This document shows positions 1-5,260 of a DNA stretch of 5,260 nt, in pieces (position 1 is the first letter of the stretch; each line of letters opens with the position of its first letter). The translations under genes were made by a program, and so were the position numbers. The notes below the pieces were generated by a model. That model did no database searches, was not told where the DNA came from, and worked only from the letters and a program-made list of their open reading frames with translations. The DNA is taken from contig URWH01000152.1 in assembly GCA_900551515.1 (NCBI GenBank), positions 1-5,260 on the forward strand, read 5' to 3'. The stretch comes from an uncultured Porphyromonadaceae bacterium. GTDB lineage: Bacteria > Bacteroidota > Bacteroidia > Bacteroidales > Muribaculaceae.

Positions 1-56
1 CTAAAAATGAGGATATGGAGGAGCTTCCTCCCATGTTGGGAGACAGCCTTAATTAA
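1..56 (+). CDS. C-terminal end of an unrecognised upstream gene (partial)
   Basis: From base 3 a frame runs through 17 sense codons to a TAA at 54-56, giving a tail that reads KNEDMEELPPMLGDSLN. The other two plus frames are less protein-like, and the spacing to the next gene (92 bases to the ATG at 149) fits a gene end here. The tail is acidic and proline-containing and looks soluble. It is too short to assign a family and I do not recognise it. The gene would be upstream of and codirectional with the PepSY-like gene. Reading it as a true coding end is inference from frame and codon plausibility. Confidence 0.5.
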   Translation, partial: KNEDMEELPPMLGDSLN

Positions 57-148
57 ATCTAAAATACAGGAATAATTTTTCGCGTCATAATCTTTTTAGG
101 CGGTTAGTTGTTGGTATGGCATTAACTAACTAAAGAATAAATTAGATT

Positions 149-589
149 ATGAGAAAGATTTTATTTTTAATGGCTATGCTGGTATGCTCTCTTCAATTCG
201 CCATGGCTGGCGATGTTGTGACCCGCGATGTGAATAAGCTTCCTGTTGCCGCACGTGAAATGATCGGCAAACATTTCTCCCAGACTAAAGTTGCGTATAT
301 CAAGATTGAAAAGGACTTGTTTCAGACCACTTCCTATGATGTGAAATTGGCCGATGGCATTGAATTGGAGTTCAATTCAAAGGGAGAGTGGCTTGAGATA
401 GATTGCAAGAACAAGTCGGTTCCTTCTACTTTTATCCCTCAGGCTATTTCCAAGTATATGAAAGCTAATTATAACGGGCATAAAACGGTGAAGATAGAAC
501 GTAACCGCAAGGGATATGAACTGACATTGGAAAATGGATTGGAAGTAGACTTCGATCAGTTTGGAGGATTCTTGAAGTTGAGCGATTAA
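149..589 (+). CDS. Secreted PepSY-like tandem-repeat protein
   Basis: This 146-residue protein begins with a signal peptide: basic residues 2-3, a hydrophobic core at about 4-18, and an Ala-Met-Ala site suggesting cleavage after residue 20. The Cys at 13 is preceded by Val and does not make a good lipobox, so a soluble periplasmic protein is more likely than a lipoprotein. The mature part is two similar units, about 31-85 and 91-144. Each has a helix followed by beta strands with the pattern Y-(D/E)-(V/L)-x-L-x-(D/N)-G-(I/L)-E-(L/V)-(E/D)-F, then a turn and a final strand (WLEID, FLKLS). This matches the PepSY-like (formerly DUF2874) proteins common in Bacteroides, small periplasmic proteins of unclear role related to peptidase-inhibitory PepSY domains. 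No catalytic residues are apparent. The ATG follows an AT-rich leader without a Shine-Dalgarno sequence, normal for this phylum. I saw no convincing -33/-7 promoter in 57-148. The fold call is fairly firm; the function is unknown. Confidence 0.85.
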   Translation: MRKILFLMAMLVCSLQFAMAGDVVTRDVNKLPVAAREMIGKHFSQTKVAYIKIEKDLFQTTSYDVKLADGIELEFNSKGEWLEIDCKNKSVPSTFIPQAISKYMKANYNGHKTVKIERNRKGYELTLENGLEVDFDQFGGFLKLSD

Positions 590-626
590 AAAAGATTTTT
601 TCTGTAATAGGGGAACTATCTCTCCT
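588..626 (+). terminator. Weak terminator-like sequence after the PepSY-like gene
   Basis: Directly at the stop codon lies a perfect A6-GA-T6 palindrome (588-601). It is followed by a 6-bp stem, AGGGGA (609-614) with TCTCCT (621-626), which includes one G-T pair. Neither is a textbook intrinsic terminator, because the GC stem has no T run after it. Together with the larger hairpin further on, this is the region where transcription of the gene is expected to end. Confidence 0.25.
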
Positions 627-642
627 TATAGTAATGATGCCA

Positions 643-731
643 TAAGAGGGTGTATCAGAAATAAATTGAACTATCTTTTTATTATCAGCGTTGAAAAAGA
701 TAGTCGCAACCAATTTTGATTCACCCTCTTA
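643..731. repeat. Near-perfect long inverted repeat, MITE-like or bidirectional terminator
   Basis: CATAAGAGGGTG (641-652) is the exact reverse complement of CACCCTCTTATG (722-733). Pairing continues inward past one T-T mismatch as ATCAGAA (654-660) with TTTTGAT (714-720), including one G-T pair. An inner perfect stem pairs ACTATCTTTTT (670-680) with AAAAAGATAGT (694-704) around a 13-base loop. If the element is taken as 645-729 (85 bases), it is flanked by a TA dinucleotide at 643-644 and 730-731, the footprint left by TA-targeting elements of the IS630/Tc1-mariner type. It encodes nothing. It lies between two convergent genes, so a role as a shared transcription terminator is the main alternative. 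The structure is seen directly; the mobile origin is inference and needs a second copy in the genome. Confidence 0.6.
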
Positions 732-768
732 TGTATTATAAATACAGTTCTCGGTCTTTGCCCTGTTA

Positions 769-1977
769 TTAATCCATCGGCTCGTAATCCTTTGCCAGAC
801 CGCCTTCGCTGGTTTCCTTATATAAGGAAGGAAGGTCATGACCGGTCTGTTTCATTACTTCCACCACTTTGTCAAAGGATACACGGTGATTACCGTCTGT
901 AAAGGCAGAATAGATATTGGCATCAAGAGCTCGGGCCGCTGCATAGGCATTTCTTTCGATACAAGGGATTTGTACCAATCCGCATACCGGATCGCAAGTC
1001 ATTCCCAAGTGATGCTCCAAGCCCATTTCGGCTGCATACTCTATCTGGGCCGGGCTACCTCCGAATAATTGGCTGGCAGCGGCGGATGCCATTGAACAGG
1101 CCACTCCTACTTCTGCCTGGCAACCGGCTTCGGCTCCGGAAATGGAGGCGTTGTGTTTTACTATATTTCCTATCAATCCGGCAGTAGCCAGTGCTCTTAA
1201 AATCCGCATATCGCTGAAGTCACGGCTTTTTTGCAAGTGATAAAGTACAGCCGGAACCACTCCGCATGATCCGCAAGTAGGGGCTGTGACGATTTTGCCA
1301 CCTGAGGCGTTTTCTTCACTGACTGCCAGAGCGTATGAGAATACTAACCCGCGGGAACGCAGATTGTCCTTATAACCTTTTGCCTTAATATAGTAAGTGG
1401 AGGCTTTTCTGCGCAGATTGAGTGGCCCGGGTAATACGCCTTCTTGATCCAAACCACGCTCAATGGCTTCTCTCATGGTTTTCCATACTTCTGCCAGATA
1501 GTCCCAAATGTCTTCGTCTTCACATTGCTGGACGTATTCCCAGTAATTGCGCCCGGTACGTTCACACCAGTAGAGGATTTCACTCATACGGTTCATATCA
1601 TAGATTTCCGGAGTTGAGCCTTTGTCGTGTCCTTCTTCGGCTAGAGCACCTCCGCCTACACTGAAAACAGTCCATTCATCTGTCACCTTTCCTTTTTCAT
1701 TCAAAGATTTGAAAGTCATTCCATTGGGATGAAACGGATAGAAGACATGGGCTTTCCAGATAATTTCTGTAGGCGCATGCGGTTGCAATGTATCTAAAAT
1801 GGCTACATCGGTCATGTGTCCTTTACCGGTAGCGGCGAGGCTTCCATAAAGAGTAACTTGAAAAGCTTTGGCTTCGGGATGTTTTCCTAAGAAGATTTCA
1901 GCAGCCTTGCGCGGTCCCATAGTATGACTGCTGGACGGACCGGTGCCGATGCGGTATAGTTCTTTTATCGATTTCAA
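769..1977 (-). CDS. sdaA: L-serine ammonia-lyase (serine dehydratase), iron-sulfur type, single chain
   Basis: The enzyme deaminates L-serine to pyruvate and ammonia in the cytoplasm, using a [4Fe-4S] cluster rather than PLP. At 402 residues it carries the N-terminal beta domain (about 1-150) and the catalytic alpha domain (about 170-395) in one chain. The signature GTGPSSSHTMGP is at 11-22. A second conserved stretch, GGKIVTAPTCGSCGVVPAV, covers about 226-244. Likely cluster ligands are Cys286 (in GAEAGCQ), Cys328 (MTCDP) and Cys339 (IPCIERNA). Their spacing of 42 and 11 equals that recalled for the Legionella enzyme (343, 385, 396). The start is a TTG: the next Met (residue 20) would remove the SSSHT motif, and the open frame upstream, back to adjacent stops at 2083-2088, contains no ATG, GTG or other TTG. 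The protein lacks the C-terminal Cys that completes the cluster shell in some relatives. No Bacteroidetes-type promoter is visible upstream on this strand. Family assignment is very secure. Confidence 0.96.
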   Translation of the reverse strand: MKSIKELYRIGTGPSSSHTMGPRKAAEIFLGKHPEAKAFQVTLYGSLAATGKGHMTDVAILDTLQPHAPTEIIWKAHVFYPFHPNGMTFKSLNEKGKVTDEWTVFSVGGGALAEEGHDKGSTPEIYDMNRMSEILYWCERTGRNYWEYVQQCEDEDIWDYLAEVWKTMREAIERGLDQEGVLPGPLNLRRKASTYYIKAKGYKDNLRSRGLVFSYALAVSEENASGGKIVTAPTCGSCGVVPAVLYHLQKSRDFSDMRILRALATAGLIGNIVKHNASISGAEAGCQAEVGVACSMASAAASQLFGGSPAQIEYAAEMGLEHHLGMTCDPVCGLVQIPCIERNAYAAARALDANIYSAFTDGNHRVSFDKVVEVMKQTGHDLPSLYKETSEGGLAKDYEPMD

Positions 1978-2091
1978 GGAGAGTTGTGTCGGTTGGTTTG
2001 TTGCCGGATAGTTACGGTTTCGGTGTTGTCTTGTTTTGCTGCGGATTCTTGTATCGCCGGGAGGGGGCGCTGCAGGTTTTAATTATCAGAA

Positions 2092-2131
2092 CCGGCCCGC
2101 CGCAGGTTTCATACCTTTGTCAGCGGGCCGG
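2092..2131. repeat. GC-rich 9-bp inverted repeat, possible terminator of the ppiD-like gene
   Basis: CCGGCCCGC (2092-2100) pairs perfectly with GCGGGCCGG (2123-2131) across a 22-base loop. A small inner stem, AGGT (2104-2107) with ACCT (2113-2116), sits inside that loop. Read on the minus strand, the hairpin lies about 80 bases past the ppiD stop codon and is followed by TTCTGATAATT, a poor U tract. It could be a transcription terminator or an operator-type palindrome; the sequence does not decide. Confidence 0.4.
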
Positions 2132-2161
2132 AGCTTATGATGGTCGGCGGCAAGCCTTAGC

Positions 2162-2178
2162 GCTGTGCCTCGCACAGC
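2162..2178. repeat. Perfect 7-bp hairpin downstream of ppiD
   Basis: GCTGTGC (2162-2168) pairs exactly with GCACAGC (2172-2178) around a 3-base loop. It begins about 33 bases past the ppiD stop on the minus strand. No T run follows in either direction, so it is more likely a 3' RNA stabilising stem or part of the GC-rich structured gap than a complete intrinsic terminator. Confidence 0.35.
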
Positions 2179-2210
2179 ATCGGGCGTTGGCCGCGGTCGG
2201 TGTGCGATGA

Positions 2211-4370
2211 TCAGTCTTCTTTGAACACTTTCAGCAGACGGTTTTCAAACGGACGGTTGCCGAGAAGGAGCTGGAAGAAACCTTCGTCGTTGAGCGAGCT
2301 GACGCCGCGGGTGGCATTGAATGTCTGGGCGTCGGCTGCTTTGTCGAGTTTGCGGGTGGGTTTGTTGACGGAGGTAACCTGGTAGACAAACACGCCGTTC
2401 TCGCCTTTTTCGGGGGTCGACACTTTGCCGGTGGCCGAGGTGACGATCTTGCCGAGGAGCTCGGAACCATAGATGCGGCCGCTGCGGAGGAAGTTGACGG
2501 CGTCGGTTGCGGGTTCGGTGCCCATGACGGCGGCGTAGCCGGCAATGTCGTTGGCTTTGCCGGTGTACTGTTTAACCATGGTGTCGCCGACTTTCGATTT
2601 GCGCACTTTGTCGGTGAGCAGGGTCTTTACCTGAGGATATGTCGTGGTGACGTAGTCGGGGTAAACGTCGACGAGTGTGGCCACGAGGAATGCGCCGGTG
2701 CGCTGGTCGCCGAAGATCGGTGATACGGAGCCTTTTTCAGCTTCGAGAGCCCAGCGTGCAGCCTGATGCGAGTTGGGCATGAAGATGGGCTGACCGTTCT
2801 GGGGGTTCTGGCCTAAGACAACGTAGGGCGAAGAGGCTGATACGAGGTTGAAGCTGCCGGCATAGTTGGCTGCTGCTGCGTTGGCCACGAATTTGGTGGC
2901 GTCGCCGTTGGCGGCGATGAATTTCTCAAGACCGGAGCGGAGGTTGTCGATGGTAGCGCGCGAAGGGTCGAGGCGGTAGCTGATGAGAGCGAGCTCAACG
3001 TTGCTCTGGGGAGCCTTACGCGAGGTGACGGTGTAGAGGGTGCCGATGCCTGACTCGACGGTGCCTTCAAACGGCTTGCCGAGTTCGTTGCTGATGAACG
3101 CATCCTTGTTGCCGGAGATCTCGGCCGAGATGAGCTGGCCTACTTCGCGGTTGGCGATCATCGGGTTGGTGATGGAGGCGGGCACGCTGTCGAGCACGTA
3201 AGCCACTCCTTCGATGGCCTGCAGGTCGGCGGCTTTCTTGCCGGCGGCCAAGGCGGCTTTCAGAGTGTCGGCCACACCGGCTACGGAGCTGTCGAAGGCT
3301 ACGAAGCTGATGGTGACGGAGTCGACAGCCTCACCGCGTTTGAGAAGCTTGGCAATCTGGAAATCGACGGGACCGTCCTGGATCAGTTTGGCCTGACCTT
3401 CGGCGGCGGAGTCGACGAATGCCTTGAGGTCGGCGTTGCCGCCCTGTTTTACGATATCGGCGATGAAAGCGTTGGTCATCGTGGTCTGCTGGTTGTCGAA
3501 ACCTTTGCGGCCGCGGAGTGCTTCAACGCCGTCGGTGGTGTTGAGGCCTTCGATCACTTCGGCCATGAGGGCGCGGGCTGCGTCTTCATCGTCGACCGAC
3601 GGAGCGATGGGCACTGAGATGAAGTTGATCAGACGCTGCTCCTCTTTGACGGCGTAGGTCTCTTTTTCAGCTTCCCATGCTTTCTGGATCTCGTCGTCGG
3701 TCACCTTGATGTTCGGGTCGACCACGTAGGGCTTCTGAACATAGGAGATCATGTAGCCGGTCTGATCGTCGGCAAACGACTGGGCGATGTCGAGATCGTT
3801 GGCAACCATAGTGCCGCTGAGCATCGAGATGAATTTGTTGTTGGTCAGGAATTTGACCATTTCGTTCTCGAAGTCGAGCCAGAACTGCTGGAGCTGCTGT
3901 TTGCTTTCGGCGGGATAGCCGTATTTCGTGGGGTTGTTGGTCACGTCCTGAAGCTCGGCGGCCGACTGCACCTGCAGTTTCAGCTTTGAGGCTGCATAGT
4001 CAGCAGCCATTCTGTCGGCAAACATTTTGCCGCTGCCGTTGATCATATCGTTGAGCTCGTCGTCGGTGACGGTGATGCCGAGGTCTTCATATTCTTCGTT
4101 CTGAAGTTTTTCGAGCATCATAGAGCGCAGGAGCATCTGCTGTACGTAGGCGCGTTCCTCGTCGGAGTTTCCTGTTTCGAGCGACTGGCTGCGGTTTTGA
4201 TATTCTGAAGCTTCGATTTTTTCGCCGTCGATGTTAGCCACGCTGTTGTCGGGGCCGAACAGGGTGCGGCTTGAGTTGAAGAAATCACCGATGATGAAAG
4301 CCAGCAGGGCCACACCGATGATGATGAGCAAAAGCACTGATTTGCTTCTGATTTTCTCTAAGGTTGCCAT
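2211..4370 (-). CDS. PpiD/SurA-like membrane-anchored periplasmic folding factor
   Basis: The 719-residue protein has a short cytoplasmic start, one membrane segment at about 11-30 (a run of Leu, Ile, Val and Ala), and a large periplasmic part. Residues about 42-230 fit the SurA N-terminal chaperone domain, helical and rich in Gln, Glu and Leu, ending with a TDDEIQKAW-type helix at 224-232. From about 246 on there are several parvulin-like pieces. Beta-alpha starts are at about 246-276, 351-383 and 457-490. Matching ends of the type G-x-V-x-P...G-x-(F/L)-x-x-x-(V/L)-T are at about 432-450, 546-567 and 646-667. The conserved His of active parvulins near the domain end (as in GYHII) is absent from each, which suggests a chaperone rather than an isomerase; E. 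coli PpiD is also reported as inactive. The ATG follows an AT-rich leader and a strong promoter. Length and C-terminus look complete. Substrates are unknown; outer-membrane protein folding is inference from the family. Confidence 0.88.
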   Translation of the reverse strand: MATLEKIRSKSVLLLIIIGVALLAFIIGDFFNSSRTLFGPDNSVANIDGEKIEASEYQNRSQSLETGNSDEERAYVQQMLLRSMMLEKLQNEEYEDLGITVTDDELNDMINGSGKMFADRMAADYAASKLKLQVQSAAELQDVTNNPTKYGYPAESKQQLQQFWLDFENEMVKFLTNNKFISMLSGTMVANDLDIAQSFADDQTGYMISYVQKPYVVDPNIKVTDDEIQKAWEAEKETYAVKEEQRLINFISVPIAPSVDDEDAARALMAEVIEGLNTTDGVEALRGRKGFDNQQTTMTNAFIADIVKQGGNADLKAFVDSAAEGQAKLIQDGPVDFQIAKLLKRGEAVDSVTISFVAFDSSVAGVADTLKAALAAGKKAADLQAIEGVAYVLDSVPASITNPMIANREVGQLISAEISGNKDAFISNELGKPFEGTVESGIGTLYTVTSRKAPQSNVELALISYRLDPSRATIDNLRSGLEKFIAANGDATKFVANAAAANYAGSFNLVSASSPYVVLGQNPQNGQPIFMPNSHQAARWALEAEKGSVSPIFGDQRTGAFLVATLVDVYPDYVTTTYPQVKTLLTDKVRKSKVGDTMVKQYTGKANDIAGYAAVMGTEPATDAVNFLRSGRIYGSELLGKIVTSATGKVSTPEKGENGVFVYQVTSVNKPTRKLDKAADAQTFNATRGVSSLNDEGFFQLLLGNRPFENRLLKVFKED

Positions 4371-4395
4371 TAGTTATTTAAGTATCTGTGTTTTT

Positions 4396-4416
4396 TATTA
4401 TGCGGTGTATTATGCG
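4396..4416. repeat. Two direct 9-base repeats in the ppiD leader
   Basis: TATTATGCG occurs at 4396-4404 and again at 4408-4416, a spacing of 12 bases. The second copy overlaps the outer arm of the leader hairpin by three bases. This may be chance in a short AT-rich leader, or part of a binding site. Confidence 0.3.
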
Positions 4417-4457
4417 CCATAACGCCGTGTGGGGGCTCCACACGGCAGTTATAGCGC
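4414..4457 (-). promoter_or_regulatory. Long inverted repeat at the 5' end of the predicted ppiD transcript
   Basis: The repeat has three paired blocks: GCGC (4414-4417) with GCGC (4454-4457), ATAAC (4419-4423) with GTTAT (4448-4452), and GCCGTGTGG (4424-4432) with CCACACGGC (4438-4446). That gives 18 pairs with one mismatch and one bulged base, closed by a 5-base loop. It starts within a few bases of the transcription start expected from the promoter just upstream, so the mRNA would begin with this hairpin. It may stabilise the message, act as an operator palindrome, or stop transcription arriving from metK. No T run follows on either strand, which weakens the terminator reading. Confidence 0.55.
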
Positions 4458-4458
4458 A

Positions 4459-4489
4459 CAAAGATACATCATTTTCAGATGTTATCAAA
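4459..4489 (-). promoter_or_regulatory. Bacteroidetes-type vegetative promoter for the ppiD-like gene
   Basis: Read on the minus strand, TTTG (4486-4489) is followed by exactly 19 bases and then TATCTTTG (4459-4466). This is a full match to the known Bacteroides consensus (-33 TTTG, -7 TAnnTTTG, 19-21 base spacer). The -33 element overlaps the last codons and stop of metK. Transcription would start at about 4451-4455, giving a leader of roughly 80 bases before the ATG at 4370. The ppiD-like gene therefore probably has its own promoter. Confidence 0.75.
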
Positions 4490-5260
4490 ATTTTTTGGCA
4501 AATGCTTCGCGAAACTTATCGGCGAGGTCGAGCTTTTCCCATGTGAAGAGCTCCACTTCAACCGTTTTGTCGGGTTCGTATTTGGAATGGAACGTCTTTT
4601 TGACGGTGATGGGCTGGCGGCCTACGTGTCCGTAGGAAGCCGTTTCGAAATAGATGGGGTTGCGGAGCTTGAGGCGCTCCTCGATGGCGTGGGGGCGCAT
4701 GTCGACGAGCTTTGCCACCTTTTCGGAGATCTCGGCATCGGGGAGGCCGCAAGTAGCTGTGCCGAAGGTGTTGACGTAGAGGCTGACGGGCTGGGCCACG
4801 CCGATGGCGTAGGCCACCTGCACCAGTGCCTGACGGGCTATGCCGGCGTACACGAGGTTTTTGGCTATGTGGCGGGCGGCGTAGGCTGCCGATCGGTCGA
4901 CCTTGGAGGGATCCTTGCCGGAGAAAGCGCCGCCGCCGTGGGCGCCGCGGCCTCCGTAGGTGTCCACGATGATCTTGCGGCCGGTGAGACCGGTATCGGC
5001 TTCAAAACCGCCCAGCACAAACCTGCCGGACGGATTGATGAGAATCTTCGTCTGCTCGTCGATGCGCACGTCATGGCAGGCACGGGCAATGACCAGCCTG
5101 CGGAGTTCTTCGCGCAGCTCGTCAAGGTCTTTGTCTGCATCATGCTGGCAGGAGATCACGATGGTATCCACTCGTTCCGGTACACCGAACGCATACTGCA
5201 CGGACACCTGCGCTTTTCCGTCCGGCCCGATGCCGGAGTTCAGCTTTTCTTCCCGGCAGG
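4485..5260 (-). CDS. metK: S-adenosylmethionine synthetase, C-terminal part (partial, runs off the window)
   Basis: The enzyme makes S-adenosylmethionine from methionine and ATP in the cytoplasm. The frame is open from the TGA at 4485-4487 to the window edge, giving 257 codons; roughly the N-terminal third is missing. A GTG at 5205-5207 is internal, because upstream codons continue as REEKLNSGIGPDGKAQ, typical of the family. Visible motifs are the QHD stretch, the NPSGRF segment, the DTGLTGRK nucleotide and magnesium region, the GGGAFSGKDPSKVDRSAAY loop, and near the end ETASYGHVGR followed by VELFTWEKLD, a tail of the Bacteroidetes kind. The usual GGP-x-G-D reads GGFEAD here, but the metal-binding Asp is kept. 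Codon use is strongly GC-rich, like the ppiD-like gene and unlike the PepSY gene. It lies 114 bases upstream of the ppiD-like gene on the same strand. Identification is secure. Confidence 0.96.
   Translation of the reverse strand, partial: CREEKLNSGIGPDGKAQVSVQYAFGVPERVDTIVISCQHDADKDLDELREELRRLVIARACHDVRIDEQTKILINPSGRFVLGGFEADTGLTGRKIIVDTYGGRGAHGGGAFSGKDPSKVDRSAAYAARHIAKNLVYAGIARQALVQVAYAIGVAQPVSLYVNTFGTATCGLPDAEISEKVAKLVDMRPHAIEERLKLRNPIYFETASYGHVGRQPITVKKTFHSKYEPDKTVEVELFTWEKLDLADKFREAFAKKF

Larger units (their letters stand above)
1978..2210. other. Non-coding gap between ppiD and sdaA
   Basis: No convincing gene lies here. The part next to sdaA (about 1978-2040) is rich in A and C on the minus strand, like an untranslated leader of a Bacteroidales gene. 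The rest is GC-rich and holds two inverted repeats (2092-2131 and 2162-2178). One plus-strand TAnnTTTG motif (TACCTTTG, 2112-2119) falls in the loop of the larger repeat. No minus-strand TAnnTTTG was found, so the promoter of sdaA is not evident. The gap also lies at the base-composition change between the two halves of the window. Confidence 0.6.

Noticed and set aside
57..148. Promoter for the PepSY-like gene
   Set aside because: Only partial matches to TAnnTTTG exist (for example TAATTTTT and TAGTTGTT), and none has a TTTG at the right distance upstream.
465..713. Minus-strand 82-codon frame crossing the PepSY-like gene and the inverted repeat
   Set aside because: It overlaps a well-supported secreted protein gene on the other strand and begins inside the hairpin element; the translation resembles no family.
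1986..2210. Plus-strand open frame of 74 codons in the sdaA upstream gap
   Set aside because: It starts with GTG inside the likely leader of sdaA, has no recognisable family pattern, and its composition is explained by the GC-rich structured gap.
2086..2230. Minus-strand frame reading on past the ppiD stop, with an arginine-rich translation ending at TGA 2086-2088
   Set aside because: It has no ATG start, only an internal GTG giving about 29 residues. The ppiD-like protein looks complete without it, so a frameshifted extension is not needed.
4371..4484. A riboswitch (for example SAM-responsive) near metK
   Set aside because: The gap lies downstream of metK, and the metK start is outside the window. 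The hairpin here belongs to the ppiD leader and lacks any recognisable riboswitch core.
1..5260. CRISPR arrays, tRNA or rRNA genes, transposases, phage or defence genes
   Set aside because: No regularly spaced repeats, no cloverleaf-like or rRNA-like stretches and no such proteins were seen on either strand.

Overview
The window looks like the chromosome of a gut-type member of the order Bacteroidales. Three things point that way. The sdaA product resembles the single-chain L-serine dehydratase of Bacteroides. The MetK fragment carries a C-terminal tail of the Bacteroidetes kind (an ETASYGHxGR-like stretch, then VELFTWEKLD). A match to the Bacteroidetes vegetative promoter (TTTG, 19 bases, TAnnTTTG) sits in front of the PpiD-like gene. 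These assignments rest on remembered family sequences, not on a search.

Layout. Positions 1-56 hold the last 17 codons of an unrecognised plus-strand gene. Positions 149-589 (+) encode a small secreted protein with two PepSY-like repeats. It converges on sdaA (769-1977, -), and the gap between them contains a long near-perfect inverted repeat (643-731) that looks like a small MITE-type element or a bidirectional terminator. Upstream of sdaA is a 233-base non-coding stretch with two GC-rich inverted repeats. Then come a PpiD/SurA-like membrane-anchored periplasmic folding factor (2211-4370, -) and the C-terminal 257 codons of metK (4485 to the window edge, -).

How the genes relate. sdaA, ppiD and metK share a strand, but the gaps (233 and 114 bases) and the promoter between metK and ppiD argue against one tight operon. 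The genes are largely housekeeping: serine deamination, SAM synthesis and envelope protein folding. I see no shared pathway and no defence, mobile or biosynthetic system.

The notable points are in the spaces and in composition. Base composition changes from a mixed, AT-leaning block (PepSY gene and sdaA) to a GC-rich block (ppiD and metK) around 1980-2090, next to a TTG start codon for sdaA. The two inverted repeats near promoter-like sequences and the MITE-like hairpin are the best candidates for something not already described. I found no evidence for a novel multi-gene system here.
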